Shown here: piece after piece, positions 36,541-48,775 of the stretch
Layout of the letters: every line of letters begins with the position of its first letter
How positions within the stretch are numbered: the stretch's first letter is position 1
Source: Druceiella hillmani
Lineage: Eukaryota > Arthropoda > Insecta > Lepidoptera > Hepialidae
Reading direction: 5' to 3'
NCBI GenBank assembly: GCA_039881145.1
Contig: JAYKKI010000027.1
Coordinates: forward strand, 19,045,001 to 19,109,000
Length of the DNA stretch: 64,000 nt
Notes under the pieces: generated by a model
Databases searched by the model: none
Seen by the model: only the letters and a program-made list of their open reading frames with translations
What the model was told of the DNA's origin: nothing
Translations under genes and position numbers: made by a program

Positions 36541-37642
36541 TGTCTTTAAGCATGCTGTCTACTTCAACAGCCTTGGAGTCTCGAATAGAATTTTCCTTTT
36601 TGTATATATTTACAAACCTTGTATTACGTTCCGTGCTTTGATTCATATCTGATGAATACGTATGTTCCACTTGCTTCTGCATAATGATCACCATCGCCCC
36701 ATCTCTCAACGATGTCTAATAAAAGTGATGACAATATCTAAAATTGTAAAGTCTAACTATAGCTGTTTTTCATCGATATTTTCTGATTTTGATTCAACCT
36801 TGTCTAAATACTTTTTCCAAGTTTCCACATAGTGGAAGTATATAGTGGAAGTACTTCTTTTGTACTTATAATATTATCTATTATTCATTTACTAATGGTT
36901 CAAAAAATAAAATCTTTGTAAGTCTAAGAAATACCTAAGTGAATTGCTCAGAACGCTTTATTTTTGTTTGGATAATCGAAAGTAATATTATTTAATATTT
37001 AAATGTAATTCATTTATTTTTAAATTGATCATTTGAATATTTCTAATTGTTGAACTCGCAAGTTATGTAATTTGACAATTTACGAGTAACAGTGTGAAAT
37101 CTTCAAATGATCAATTTCGTTAATTACATCTTATTTTTCACTTTACTTCTAGTTTATTTCACTTGCTCGCGAGCTTAAAACAGTCAAGAAAAATTGTTCA
37201 TGAAATTGTAAACATCATAATACTTTCATAATACTATTTCTACAAAATCAATGAACCTGAAGTTTAGGGATGATACCATTTAAGTACAGATAAAATTTGA
37301 TCCTAACCCAAAAACTTTATTTATGGGCAAGCTTTTATGTTTTCGTGCTAAAAAACATAATTGAGGTTGAAAATATTAAACGGGATTAAATAATTTTGAC
37401 AAAAATATTTTTAGAATTGCAAACATTATCCAAACGATTTGAGCTTAGACGAGTTTTTTAAAAAAAAAGCAATGAATGCATTTTTATAGCAGTAACTACT
37501 AATGTCATATCCATTTGAACTAATAAGTCCAATAGCCTGAGTCTTTGGGATATCCAGTGTCAAGTTTGAACAAGTTGTCACTTGTCAGTCGGCTTCCAGA
37601 ACCGGGAAAATAAGAGTATGTTTACCGTATCTGTCGCGCATC

Positions 37643-38155
37643 ATGGAATTTGAACAACGTGTCAATATTACATTTTGTTTCAAGTTGGGAAATTGTGCCA
37701 AAAAAGGTCATGATATGTCAAAAGTGGCATACAGCAATAATATGGTGACTATGAAGACTGAAAGCAAGTGGTATGAGCGATTTAAAAGTGGAAATGAATA
37801 GGTTTAAGACGACCAAAGTTCGGGACGTCATTCTTATTGTTTTTATAGTGAACGCATAGTGCGGTCAGAGTTCGTTCAAACTGTAAACTTCGAATATTAC
37901 AACGGCTTATTTTAACTTTTGTGAAACAATATATGGAGAAACCAGAAAATGGTTCAGTGGTTTCCTCCTTCATCACGACATTGCCCCGTGTCAAAAGAAA
38001 AACGTTATGATGTTGAAATGCCACGATAGAGCACCTAAACGTCCTTCCGAAGATTTCCAGAAATGCTTCCTATCATGGAACCGCCGTTAGGATAAGTGTA
38101 TCGCTAGCCAAGGGCTCTCCTTGGCAGGCACTTTGAAGGAAATTAAGTCAAGTTA
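37643..38155 (+). pseudogene. Mariner transposase pseudogene (copy 2, internally deleted)
   Basis: Counterpart of 20,024-20,660. The N-terminal DNA-binding part and the DFQKCF...WNRR C-terminal motif remain. The segment between the HD.AP motif and the alanine/lysine-rich C-terminal region, more than 120 bp including HPPYSPELS, is deleted, removing catalytic sequence. A short insertion (GCTCTCCTTGGC) interrupts the final GEYFEG-equivalent. Confidence 0.88.
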
Positions 38156-39540
38156 AAACTGACTCTGGAACATTGGTCTAATATATTTGCCTTTTCATAT
38201 TATTTAGGAAGTTTTCATGAATTCAAAATAACTTTTTTATTTACAGGTATTTTCGTTTTCGCTTTTATTAAATATATGTTGAATCTTTTGCGTCGAGATT
38301 TATTTTCAACTATGACATCAGTAATTTTGTTCAATCAAGTGGTCAGGAAATTAAATCCCTGTGAAAACGCTTTAAATTATTTGAAAAAATCGATGATTCT
38401 TATTTTAATTTTGTTGCAATATTATCTTTCCCACCATTTTCACATTGCTCCATGTGAAAATTAAAGGAAGGGAATTGTATTTTTATAGAATTTACGACAA
38501 AATACTTCTTACAGGTAGGCATATATGTACTTAAATACGCACTATTATCCCTTTATCGGTATACTGTTTGTGTGACGTTTAGTGCCATTTGTGCGCATTA
38601 TTTCGCAATAAGTTTACCGTTTTTGCTCCGATTCCTCAAACACCGATGTGTCAAAATACGTGCAAAAACCCATGTAGGGTTATACATAAGTGCATGTTTC
38701 AGTATGTCTACAGTTTTGTACATGTATGTTTTGTACATTCACCTTAAGTTGTTCTGAAGAAAATGAAGTTTAATAGGAACCTATTATCATTACTTAAGAG
38801 TTCCGATTTGCGATGCCTTTATAAAAAATCTTATATACGTGATTCTTATACCTCAAATAATTAAAAACCTTATTTGCTAAAATTTGCAAAAGAAGTGATC
38901 AATGTAACTAGATCACAAAAGTATATCTTTTATCTTTCGAAACCGAGAATCCTTAGATCATAAGATCTTCATTTTCTCTAAATTTTGCAACTTCAATATT
39001 ATTTAATTTGCCTATTATTTATATTTAATTATTTTATATCAATATTTATTGATAATAATGGTATCTGAGTGTTAAACGAACATAGAAAAAACATAAACTG
39101 AAGTGGCATAATATTGAAATAATCTTAATTTTCTTAAAACATTATGACGGTCCATTACATTTACTTACGAACGCAAACTGAAGAGGGAACTTAAATACTT
39201 TCGAAAACTATTTCGTCAGTATTCGGATTAAACATTACGTTTATTTTAGCAATTAAGAAACACAAGTTTCGTCATTACTAAGCGATTTCGGAATTTAAAT
39301 TAGAGAAGCGATGTCGCTCTATTAGTTTCCAAAGCAACGGGCTAAAAAAATACAAAATACATCAATTTAATTATTTACACATCATAAAACACTAGCCATT
39401 ATTAATAAAAGTACTAATAAAATATTTAAAACAATGCCTTAAGTAATTTACTGGCACTTTGATAGCCAATTATAAAATTTGTACCCCGAGTTTGCACAAC
39501 GAAATACTAGAGTAATATAAAAGATCCATCTACAAAATAT

Positions 39541-39712
39541 TTGATATTTTGAATATAGCTATGTTTGAATATTTGAATATAGCTATGTTTGAATATTTGA
39601 ATATAGCTATGTTTGAATATTTGAATATAGCTATGTTTGAATATTTGAATATAGCTATGTTTGAATATTTGAATATAACTATGTTTGAATATTTGAATAT
39701 AGCTATTTTTAT
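39541..39712. repeat. 24-bp minisatellite, 7 copies
   Basis: Seven units of the GAATATAGCTATGTTTGAATATTT type; unit 1 has four. The minus-strand open frame across it encodes a period-8 peptide (SYIQIFKH) created by the repeat. Confidence 0.95.
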
Positions 39713-40324
39713 ACATAATTAATCGGGGCACTTATTGGGTACAAGATTTAACATTGCCTAATAAGTTTTAGTTTATAAAATATATGTTAATTATTAATCG
39801 AAATAATTTATAAAAATTATTAACTGCCGCTGTCTAAATTAAAACCGTATGCCGAAATTTTCCGGTTTGAATAGAATAGGCTTAATTGAAAACTACATTA
39901 TTTCGGTAATGGAAATATGGTTAGAGGTAATGAAAAGGTAACTTAACAATTAAATTAATATTAAATATATTAATTACCATTCTAATTTTATAAGGAGTCG
40001 AGAAGTGAAGAGGTTATAAAAAGCTGGAAATATAAAAAGAGCATGATGCAAGACCGGAGAAATTGTGAAAAATAGGAAATAAAGAAGTGTTACAAATTTA
40101 AATGTATTGAATAAATTGTGTGTGAATAAAGGGGATCGAATGAGGTCGGTGCGTAGTAACTTCTGTGAAAATTTAATTTATGGTTTACGTATGAAATTTG
40201 CCTGCATATATGTGTGTAGAGACAATATCAAAGGAAAATAAATTCAAAGAAGAGAAAAATATTCTAATAATTCCAATATTGGCTCTTAAAGCAACCTAAT
40301 TATTTTATAATATTCAAGATTCGA

Positions 40325-40575
40325 TATGTTGTTAGTGACACGTTATTTTCCAATTTCAAATATAGGCATAAAATAAAAATATGTAAATTGTAAAAAGTTT
40401 CGTCAAATATTCCATTCAAGTAATATTACTAAAAATGGAATATGTGCTCAAAAAAATAGAGAAAATTTCCTTTACAATTTTATCCGTATCGAATATGGTT
40501 CTCGACGTGGATATGACAGAATGGATGAGCGTTCCCTATTTCCACAGGAGTTATATGAAAGGATCTTTTGTAATG
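40325..40575 (+). repeat. Unclassified ~250-bp module, copy C2
   Basis: Counterpart of 22,690-22,935 on the plus strand (GTTCTCGACGTGGATATGAC, GATGAGCGTTCCC, ACAGGAGTTATATGAAAG). Confidence 0.7.
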
Positions 40576-40820
40576 GATAATGAGACAGCGAATTGCATAT
40601 GTATTTAGGACTTGTAATCGCAACTTGTTTAAAAATTAAAAACAAATGAATATATTAAAATATGTTTTCATTATTATATACTTCATGCTCAAGAAAATTT
40701 ATAGATTCCTTGGAAGAAGAAGTAAAGACTTTAGAAAAAATTTAAATTTTAAAAATATAAATTTGAATGATGTAACCTTTCTAGATGACTATTGAAATAA
40801 TAGTGTTGATAATTTAAATT

Positions 40821-40822
40821 AA

Positions 40823-40872
<50 letters not shown>
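40821..40872. repeat. (TA)n microsatellite, uninterrupted
   Basis: Empty-site counterpart of the (TA)n at 23,225-23,624 that carries the retroelement in unit 1. Confidence 0.95.
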
Positions 40873-40876
<4 letters not shown>

Positions 40877-41461
40877 AATATTTTGATTATTTATGATTTA
40901 ATTACGAATAGATTATATTTTATAACTCAGCGTCACTCTTACTCATTCATCAATAAACCACACATTTCTATCTTATGAATTATTTGATACAATAGCTTGA
41001 ACTTCATACTAGAGGTGATTTTTGGCACATATTTATTAAGTTTTTGGAAAAATTGCATGTTAATGCGGCTGATCAAAATTTTAAGTGAAAATGAATATAA
41101 TGTTTATTAATGTTTCAAAAGAGAAAAATAGGATCCTTACAAGAATACATACACACATAACGTTTGTCTGTTCATCTATCGCAAATCCTCAAAAACCGTT
41201 TGATATAAATCGTGTGGCGGTATCGACTAAAAGAGAATGTTGGAAAAATTATCCAAATATCTCTTTTGAATTTTTATTAAGTTTCACTTCGTTTTATTCT
41301 GAAACGTTTCGTTTATAAAAATATTTTTATGGAAATTTTATGTGGAGGAAATGAAGTAACAGAAGGAAAACTTAATTTTATGTTTCGCGTGGGATATCAA
41401 TTGAAAAAGGGAGTTATGAAGATGCTAAAACTACTTTTATAAATTTTATTTATAAAATACA

Positions 41462-42035
41462 TAAAAAAAGTATAAGCAAATAAATTGTAAAAAAACAGCG
41501 TTACTAAACATTTACTTAAATTACCAAAAAACTAAAGCCTTGATTCATATCGTCATATTTGAAAAATTCATGACATTTTTATGATGTTGAAAAATGTACC
41601 CTTAAATATTTATATATCCTAAGTGTACCCGGATCCATAGTAGAGTGATTTTCGCTTATAATTAAAAAATTTTATTTCATATAATAAACAAATCTTATTT
41701 ATCTACTTTAATGTATCTAATTGATACATATGGTAGGCTTCTTGCTACGAGAGCAATCTCTTACAGCTAACCATAACACCAGTCCAGCCCCGCTCGACGA
41801 GTGGCCAGGAATCGAACCCGTCAAAGGCTGTAAGGCTTGTGATCAACCCAACACACCACGGCGACGACAAAGCTTCATGGAAATGAAGACCTTTAAAAAT
41901 ATTTACTAGGAAGAATTATTTTGTAACGAAAGCCGAAAAGTTATTTTTTTTTAATAATTAAAAAAAGTTAATCAATATAAAAAACTTGTTATTAAATTTC
42001 ATTTTTTTCCTATTCGGTATTATTACCAAATTCAT
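41462..42035. other. ~570-bp segment replacing ~95 bp of unit 1
   Basis: Flanks match unit 1 at about 24,175 and 24,271, but the contents do not. The unit 2 segment is AT-rich except for a SINE-like core at 41,727-41,880. The 95 bp in unit 1 (GGTCGGAAGCGTCCAC and following) has no counterpart here. Confidence 0.7.
41727..41880 (-). mobile_element. tRNA-derived SINE-like element
   Basis: Read on the minus strand, the GC-richer core contains GCCGTGGTGTGTTGG, an A-box-like RNA polymerase III site. About 35 bases later comes GGGTTCGATTCC (41,808-41,819), a perfect B-box match. Flanks do not fold into a full cloverleaf that I can draw, so an intact tRNA gene is unlikely. It is absent from unit 1. 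The 3' part reads into AT-rich DNA without a clear tail. Confidence 0.6.
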
Positions 42036-42601
42036 AATTTACTTTTTATTATAACTAAGATGTATATTGTATTTGACAATATTTTATAAGTTCAACTACT
42101 CGCCAAATAATTACATAATATATACATATTTTAAATGATACAGCTTTTACAGCGAATGTGACATATGTAAAACAATAAAGGAGACACTCTGCAGTCGCTT
42201 CAGATACACCTATCTACGTCGCCCGGAGCTCGACATCTTTATGTTCATAATTTGTAGAATGTAGCTTGTCACTATAATTCAAACTTAAATACCGATTTTC
42301 TCACAAAAGGACGAAGAGTATGCGAGCGTGGAAAATTAGAAAATGTTTCTATAACACACCTTATAAACAAATTGTTTCTTCTGATTTATGAGGAATGGAA
42401 ACCAAGCATAATTAAGAGATAATTGATAATAACTTGAAAAGAAAAATAGATAACTATACCATCTCACATAAATACGTCGAATATCTTTCAATATCTACTT
42501 GAGAAACGGTACCTCTAAATAACAGAGCGCTGAAAATAACACACATGACGTAGTAGAAAGACATCATTATAGAATATTATATTTATTGTTAGCTTTGTAG
42601 G

Positions 42602-42604
<3 letters not shown>

Positions 42605-42665
<61 letters not shown>
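42605..42665. repeat. (TA)n microsatellite
   Basis: Long TA tract with GTATGTAT interruption. Confidence 0.95.
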
Positions 42666-42668
<3 letters not shown>

Positions 42669-43474
42669 AGTTCCTTAAGGAAACTCGTATTATACATACT
42701 GTTAAAGATAATAATTAACTTTTAAAACTAGTTTCTGAAGAAATTAATTTATTGTGCTAATAGATTTATCGACACATGTAACAAAATTATATTAAGACCG
42801 TGTCTGTGAATGCATGACGAGACAGATTTCAAGATTTCAATGAAATTATATTGTTTTACCTCAGTCAACATCCCCAATAGAAATCAACGTCATTTTCATT
42901 GATTGTTATTACATAACATTATTCATCGAAGTACTTAAATCATTTTTGAGAACTTTTGTACGAGTGGCATGTCTGGGATTGAACCAAAATAACTTTTTTG
43001 TAATTATTGTCTTTTTGTCTGACAATATTACAGGGTAATCAAGGTCATAATATGAAAATGGTTATATTTAGTTCCGGTGGCTTATTCGCTATCTTTGTAA
43101 AACTATACCCTTTAATTCTATTCATTTTAGAAACATTATGAAACATGTCTTATTCATTTTCACTTGTTTTCTGTGTAACACCAAAAGAACACATATGTGG
43201 AAGTTTATATCGTATGCAGGTGTCTGAAAAAATTAAGTTGTTATGAAACTAACTATATTTTGCGATATATGTTATTATGTAATACAGCTTTGAGATTTAA
43301 CGTAGATTGATGCTAACAGAAGTATATTTTAAAACATATAAATTTTATCTCTTCTGACATCAAAGTTTTTAATTTTCTTACTCCAAGAATTTCATAGGCT
43401 TCTAAGGATGAATTTATTTTGCCTGAGTTTTTAAATTTTCAAATGAAATAACTGACTTACGGAGCTTATTTTAG

Positions 43475-44089
43475 ATAAATATTTTCGATAATTGCACAAA
43501 ATTTAACCTCTCATTTCGTTTAATCCTGTCTTGGCATTTTGCTCTCTGCCGTGTTAAAGGACAAAATAAAATATATTATTAATTTAATACTGAAGTTTTA
43601 CTCCGTAAGTTTTTTTTTCACTCTGTGCGTGTTTCAAAATTCCTAAATCTAAGTTTGCGCTTCAAACAAATACCCACTAAAGATAAAGAAATAGCAAAGT
43701 TTCAACTTCTATGTTGAATTATTTGTGGTTTAAACTCCTCATATAATGCTGAATTAAGGTTAGACTTTTTAGAACCATTATTATTTTTAATGAATGTAGA
43801 CCTATATTCAATTTGCAGGCCAATCTTTATTCAGTAAACAACACTTTTGTTAATATACCATGCCACTCTATGGGTTTAGAACCACTTATCCCCATCTAAC
43901 TATTTCTTAATGAAATGTTTTTCAATATGGTCCATGGATATGTCTGGTTCTATTGTATTCCGATAACGGGCTACATTGAATGGGCGTTAACCAAGAATTA
44001 AATATTGTAAGTTCTTAATTGTACTTAGTTAAAAACAAATTAGAACAAAATTATCAATGCGAAATTGTTCCAGATTTTCAAGTTTTCCG
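43475..44089. other. Unique AT-rich stretch
   Basis: Lies between the duplication and the left arm of the large inverted repeat. No coding or repeat signal was recognised. Confidence 0.45.
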
Positions 44090-44214
44090 GTTGGTCAAAA
44101 TATGTCAAAAGTGGCAAATGCTTCGTGAAAACAATCGACAAAGAAAATACTAAATATTGAGTAAGAATACATCCATATTGAGCTTAGAAATTTCCATTTT
44201 AATCAAAGGAAATA

Positions 44215-44460
44215 GACACAATCATTTTGAGTCTCGCTACCAGGAAGGACAATGAGTATAATTGCAAGGGCGCGGTGAATCAAGCGTTACTAAGACCTAG
44301 AAACAAAGGCGCCGTTCTCTTTAAGTGAAATTCATTCTCTCTACGGCGTAGCGAAGTTCCGTAAAGCTGTAATACTCACGGACGCCACTTTTCGTAGCGT
44401 TATTCGGAGCTTTAGTGACACGAAACTGGATGAGCTTTCATTTGGAAATGATAATAAAGT
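44215..44460 (+). repeat. GC-richer repeat patch with CTACGGCGTAG core (a)
   Basis: Contains AATTGCAAGGGCGCGGTGAA, CTCTACGGCGTAGCGAAGTT and CGGACGCCAC. Related patches lie at 45,815, 52,300 and 53,780. The central CTACG(G/C)CGTAG is a near-palindrome. Possibly a non-autonomous mobile repeat; unclassified. Confidence 0.65.
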
Positions 44461-45814
44461 AGCTAGTATTTTGGGACTGTTAAGATACGTTGTCGGCATT
44501 TCCGCATATTTTTTGCAATATCATTATTGCTAAATTTATGAATTTGTATTTTATAACTATATCTACGAGTATTATAATGCTGTATTTGATAATATTAAAT
44601 AAAGTTTGAGGAAACAATATTTTAAAACAGTAAATTTATTATTTTCTGCTGCCAAGGTTGGATTACTAGCATAACCTAGCTTAATTAGATCAAATATTCT
44701 GCCGTTCATTTCTTTCTTTATTTCGTGAAATATATTCCGTTATGTTTTGTTTGAGGAACGTTTTTTTTATTTTAATTTTCATTACAAATTACTCAATTTA
44801 CTTTACTTTTGTTTGTTCAGTTTTTCTTTTTTATTTATTTTTCTGCAGAACGCCCTTTAATATTAAGTAAAGGTCGATTACACTGTGGTCTATATGGACA
44901 AGTTATCGCAATATTTCTTTTCCTTATCTTTTATAATTATATCTTTTTTGATATCGCCTTTTTGAAAAATATTATATTTTATAAACATATTTTTTTTACG
45001 TTCCTGGAAAAATTTTAGTTTATTCCTATTATAAAAGACATTTCTCTACATATCTATCAATACTTCACATACACCATCCTCGAATCAGTTTTCTTTTTTC
45101 GATGCATTATTTAAGACTAATCTCTATGCAGAAATATTGGTGGAGTAAAACATTATTATGTATAGCTGTTCTCTTTAACTAGGTGTTTCTTAGTTAAAGT
45201 AGGATATAAATACCATTATGGCCTTTATAAGTACATTATGGTAGCAATATATGGATACGAAAATTTATCATGTTTCGAATAAAAAATAAAACTAAAACAA
45301 TTCAAAATATTGTTTACAACATTCAGTTACTATTAAGATATTTACTATAAATGAAATAATAACCAACACCTTAATATTATAAATAAATATGTACACATAT
45401 TTATGGAATGAGAAACTTTGTATTGCTGATTACTTGGAACATTTTATAATCTTTAAATAAGAATATATTAAAGGCAATATTTTGATTCAAAGCTAATATT
45501 CTGTTCTGTAGTTTCAATTCTTTTGTTTCATATTCAATATTTGTGAAGTCAAAGAGTTAAATAAAATTATAGAAATTAAAATATAGAAAGAGAAATGTGG
45601 TTGATTAACAGTAGGCTGTTTTGTCGCGGATTTCATATATCATCTTAATTGTAATAATGGTAATTTTATATTGAAATTAACTTATAATGAAAGTCTTTAA
45701 ACACGTGAAATAAATAAATACACAATAATCTATAAAACTATTCCAGCTATAAATTTGACAGTTTTCTTAAAAATATAAGAAATCATTACTTTGCCGACAT
45801 AATAAGAAAATCAA

Positions 45815-45950
45815 AGGTATGTAATCGCGCGGACGTAGTCAGCTAAACGTCCTAGCGTACAGTTAACAAAAACACTCTCAGAGCTACGGCGTAGCAAAAT
45901 TCTGTAGCATAATGAAGCTCCGAAATGGTGAATTAAGAACAGGAATGTTT
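45815..45950 (+). repeat. GC-richer repeat patch with CTACGGCGTAG core (b)
   Basis: Contains AATCGCGCGGACGTAGTCAG and GCTACGGCGTAGCAAAATTC. It resembles patch a in order (GCG-rich start, a CTC..AG run, the CTACGGCGTAG core) and is shorter. Confidence 0.6.
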
Positions 45951-47209
45951 ACGTTTACAAAATAAATGTTTGTCCTATATGTCTTTTCCTTGTCTGTAAT
46001 ATTAATGTGTTCATTTAATCGTCCTAAATGCATCTAGTTAAGAATAAAACTTAAATTCAAAACGGTAAAGATTCCCATCACATTATTGATTACTCGCTGC
46101 TAACTCTAAACCCATAATCATATATGTTTAGTGGTTTATTAAACATATTTTGGATATCTTCTTTAGGAATTTCTTGGAAGAAAAATGATACTTGTGAAAT
46201 AAGTAATTCCGTGTAGTGAGAAAAAATTATTTTCGGCGTAAAATCTCATCAGTTTTATTAAATAAATGTAGAGAAGAGAAACGAGAAAATATCTTCGGGT
46301 TCCATAGATAAATCATCAGAAATGTGTTCATCTGACTACGTGGCAACAAAAATATACACAATAGCAATCTAAAAGGAAGTATTAAAAATCTTACTTTCTC
46401 TTGAATAGCTATTATTTATTATTTTTGATTCACTTCTATAATCATTCATTAAATAAAAATATAAATTATAACATTTTTAAAAAGTAATATTTATTAAAAA
46501 AATTAACACAAAGCAGAATAAGCAAGGTAACGAAAAAAACTCATGACAGATCGAATTTATAGATATTAAAAACGATTAAAGAATGATGGAGTACCAATAA
46601 ATCAGGACGGAAAAAAATGATGAAGTACCAATAAAATCAGGACGTACCTGGTAGAAACAAATTTCATAACAAATTGTTAAGTACTTGTGAGCAAGAACGA
46701 CCTTTAACTGCAAAATAATATAATTCAATCATTATATTTTACCCTTCATAGCAAATATCAATTAAAAAATTAAAGTCAACAATCGAATTAAGATTGAAAA
46801 AAAATTAATTATTACCTGGTCCTTTCAAATACAAAAGCTCAATAAATTGAAAATCCACACCACCTTATTTTTATGAAAAAAAGTTCTAAAAGTAAATATA
46901 TTCTTTGTTAGTGTTTATAATGTGAGGTCAATCTGATGTAATCTAATTTGTTTGTATGTCTTTTACTATCTTTCGTACATATTTTACTTCAAATAGCACA
47001 TTTAGTAATTCATATAAAAAATGAAACTAAATAAGCAAAAAGCAAATCATTGAGGAGCGAAACATTGAAAAATTTCCTCGTGAACTTGCATTTCAACATT
47101 ATTTTAATTCCAACTATTTAAAACAAAACGGTTGTTACAAGGAATAAAGTCTAGAAAATATTCACCTTAAAATAAATTTACAAAACACAGCAGAATTTGA
47201 ACTACGAGG

Positions 47210-47212
<3 letters not shown>

Positions 47213-47303
<91 letters not shown>
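47213..47303. repeat. (TA)n microsatellite
   Basis: About 45 TA units, the longest pure tract in the window. Confidence 0.97.
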
Positions 47304-47307
<4 letters not shown>

Positions 47308-47482
47308 CACACATATATATATTTAAGTAATTTTAGGAGTATGTAATATTAACATTAAACTATTTACAAACTTTATTTTTTTTCATAACTTAAATATCGT
47401 TGGGTAAATATATTAGCGACTATACCTTTATCATGAAAACATGGCGCATATTTCCGAAATTATGACATTTATAATCTAGAAT

Positions 47483-47602
<120 letters not shown>

Positions 47603-48279
47603 CTGTACATCTCGGAAGATATAATACCTAAAGTTATAAAAAAAAATATTTTTCAAATCTTTATCACTAGCCTTTTCAAATTATACTCCACATTACATAT
47701 ACGGAATATAAAAAAAATTTGCCGCGAATTATTGTACGCCCTAACCTAAATAGAGACTTTCTAAACTGGATAGACGGGGACATAAATTTTGTTTGTGATC
47801 TTAACTAATATTATAAATATGATATTCGGATAACTTCCATTTTAGAAAGGATAACTTCCATATTTTGTGTTTCTTTGGTTCCTATTTAATCATGTAGTAT
47901 TGTCTGTTCTCTAAGTTTATTTTTAGGAAAATTCTATGTTTGTTTTTTGCATGTATCTAACTAAATACAGCGTACCACGAATTATCAAATCCATACACAG
48001 ATGCATACAAATGTTTCTCCCTTTTATAACTCAATCACGATGCAAGCGAACAGATTTTGAAAAACTGGAATAGAAATAAATTATATATTCGATTGGTACT
48101 TATTGCAGTTGACACATTATTGTAGGCAAAATCGAATTGCACATAAGTTCATATGGGCGACTCCTTGTTGATAAAGTTGTAATGCACATTGTGTTAAGTT
48201 ATTATCGTTATTTATTATTTTGTCTTCGACTTATTTACAATCATTTCAACTTCTACAATAAATCCATATGCCAATTGCC

Positions 48280-48560
48280 GTCAACGCATCTAGTCACGAC
48301 GGAACCTTTTTACATACCTTCTATGAAAATAACGAACGCTCATCTATCTATCTTGTCATATTCACGTTGAGAACAACGTACGATGCGAACAAAATTGGAA
48401 AGGAACCTTTATTCCATTCGTTTTAGAAAATTTTCCAGCATGTTCACCTAAATAAGATATATGATGAAGGTTTCCTTATTTAAACGCTTTTTTTTATTTC
48501 GTTCCTTTATTTGAATCTGAAAAACGCAGAATAACGTGACACAAACAAATTAATGTAAAA
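48280..48560 (-). repeat. Unclassified ~250-bp module, copy D
   Basis: Fourth locus of the module, outside the 20 kb duplication: GTGTCACGTTATTCTGCG, GTTGTTCTCAACGTGAATAT, GACAAGATAGATAGATGAGC and ATTTTCATAGAAGGTATGTA on the minus strand. A tandem GATA gain at GATAGATAGATG breaks the frame seen in A1. Confidence 0.7.
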
Positions 48561-48658
48561 TATTATTAAATAACTAAAATATTGTCAAATCTTAAGGAAA
48601 CAATGATAGAATCGTATGCAGATATTTTTCTTTTGTATTTATTATTACATACATTGTG

Positions 48659-48775
<117 letters not shown>

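Larger units (their letters stand above)
26894..43474. repeat. Segmental tandem duplication, unit 2 (16.6 kb)
   Basis: This is the head-to-tail second copy of unit 1. It lacks the 3.1 kb and 1.2 kb segments, the 23.3 kb retroelement and ~120 bp or more of the mariner. It gains a ~60 bp segment at 29,187-29,246, ~235 bp at 29,931-30,165 and a replacement segment of ~570 bp at 41,462-42,035. The left edge begins within the palindrome half-site. The right edge ends in TTATTTTAG followed by unrelated ATAAATATTTTCG. Confidence 0.97.
44090..46470 (+). repeat. Large inverted repeat, left arm (~2.4 kb, diverged)
   Basis: Collinear, diverged similarity to the reverse complement of 51,815-54,180. Paired anchors are 44,150-44,240 with 54,060-53,965 (ACATCCATATTGAGC; GAAGGACAATGAG), 44,335-44,480 with 53,905-53,745 (TCTACGGCGTAGCGAA; GATGAGCTTTC), 45,420 with 52,840 (TTGCTGATTAC), 45,890 with 52,370, 46,040 with 52,190 (AGTTAAGAATAAAACTTAAA), 46,250 with 51,985 (CATCAGTTTTATT) and 46,440 with 51,855. 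Identity varies and looks like 65-80% by eye. Fragments read as decayed protein (KLDELSFGND) occur in both arms, but no gene is recognised. Confidence 0.8.

Noticed and set aside
39507..39731. Open frame with a period-8 peptide.
   Set aside because: Produced by a 24 bp minisatellite; copy number varies between duplicates and there is no start or splice context.
41727..41880. Intact tRNA gene.
   Set aside because: The B-box is perfect, but no complete acceptor stem or anticodon arm can be paired at the right spacing.
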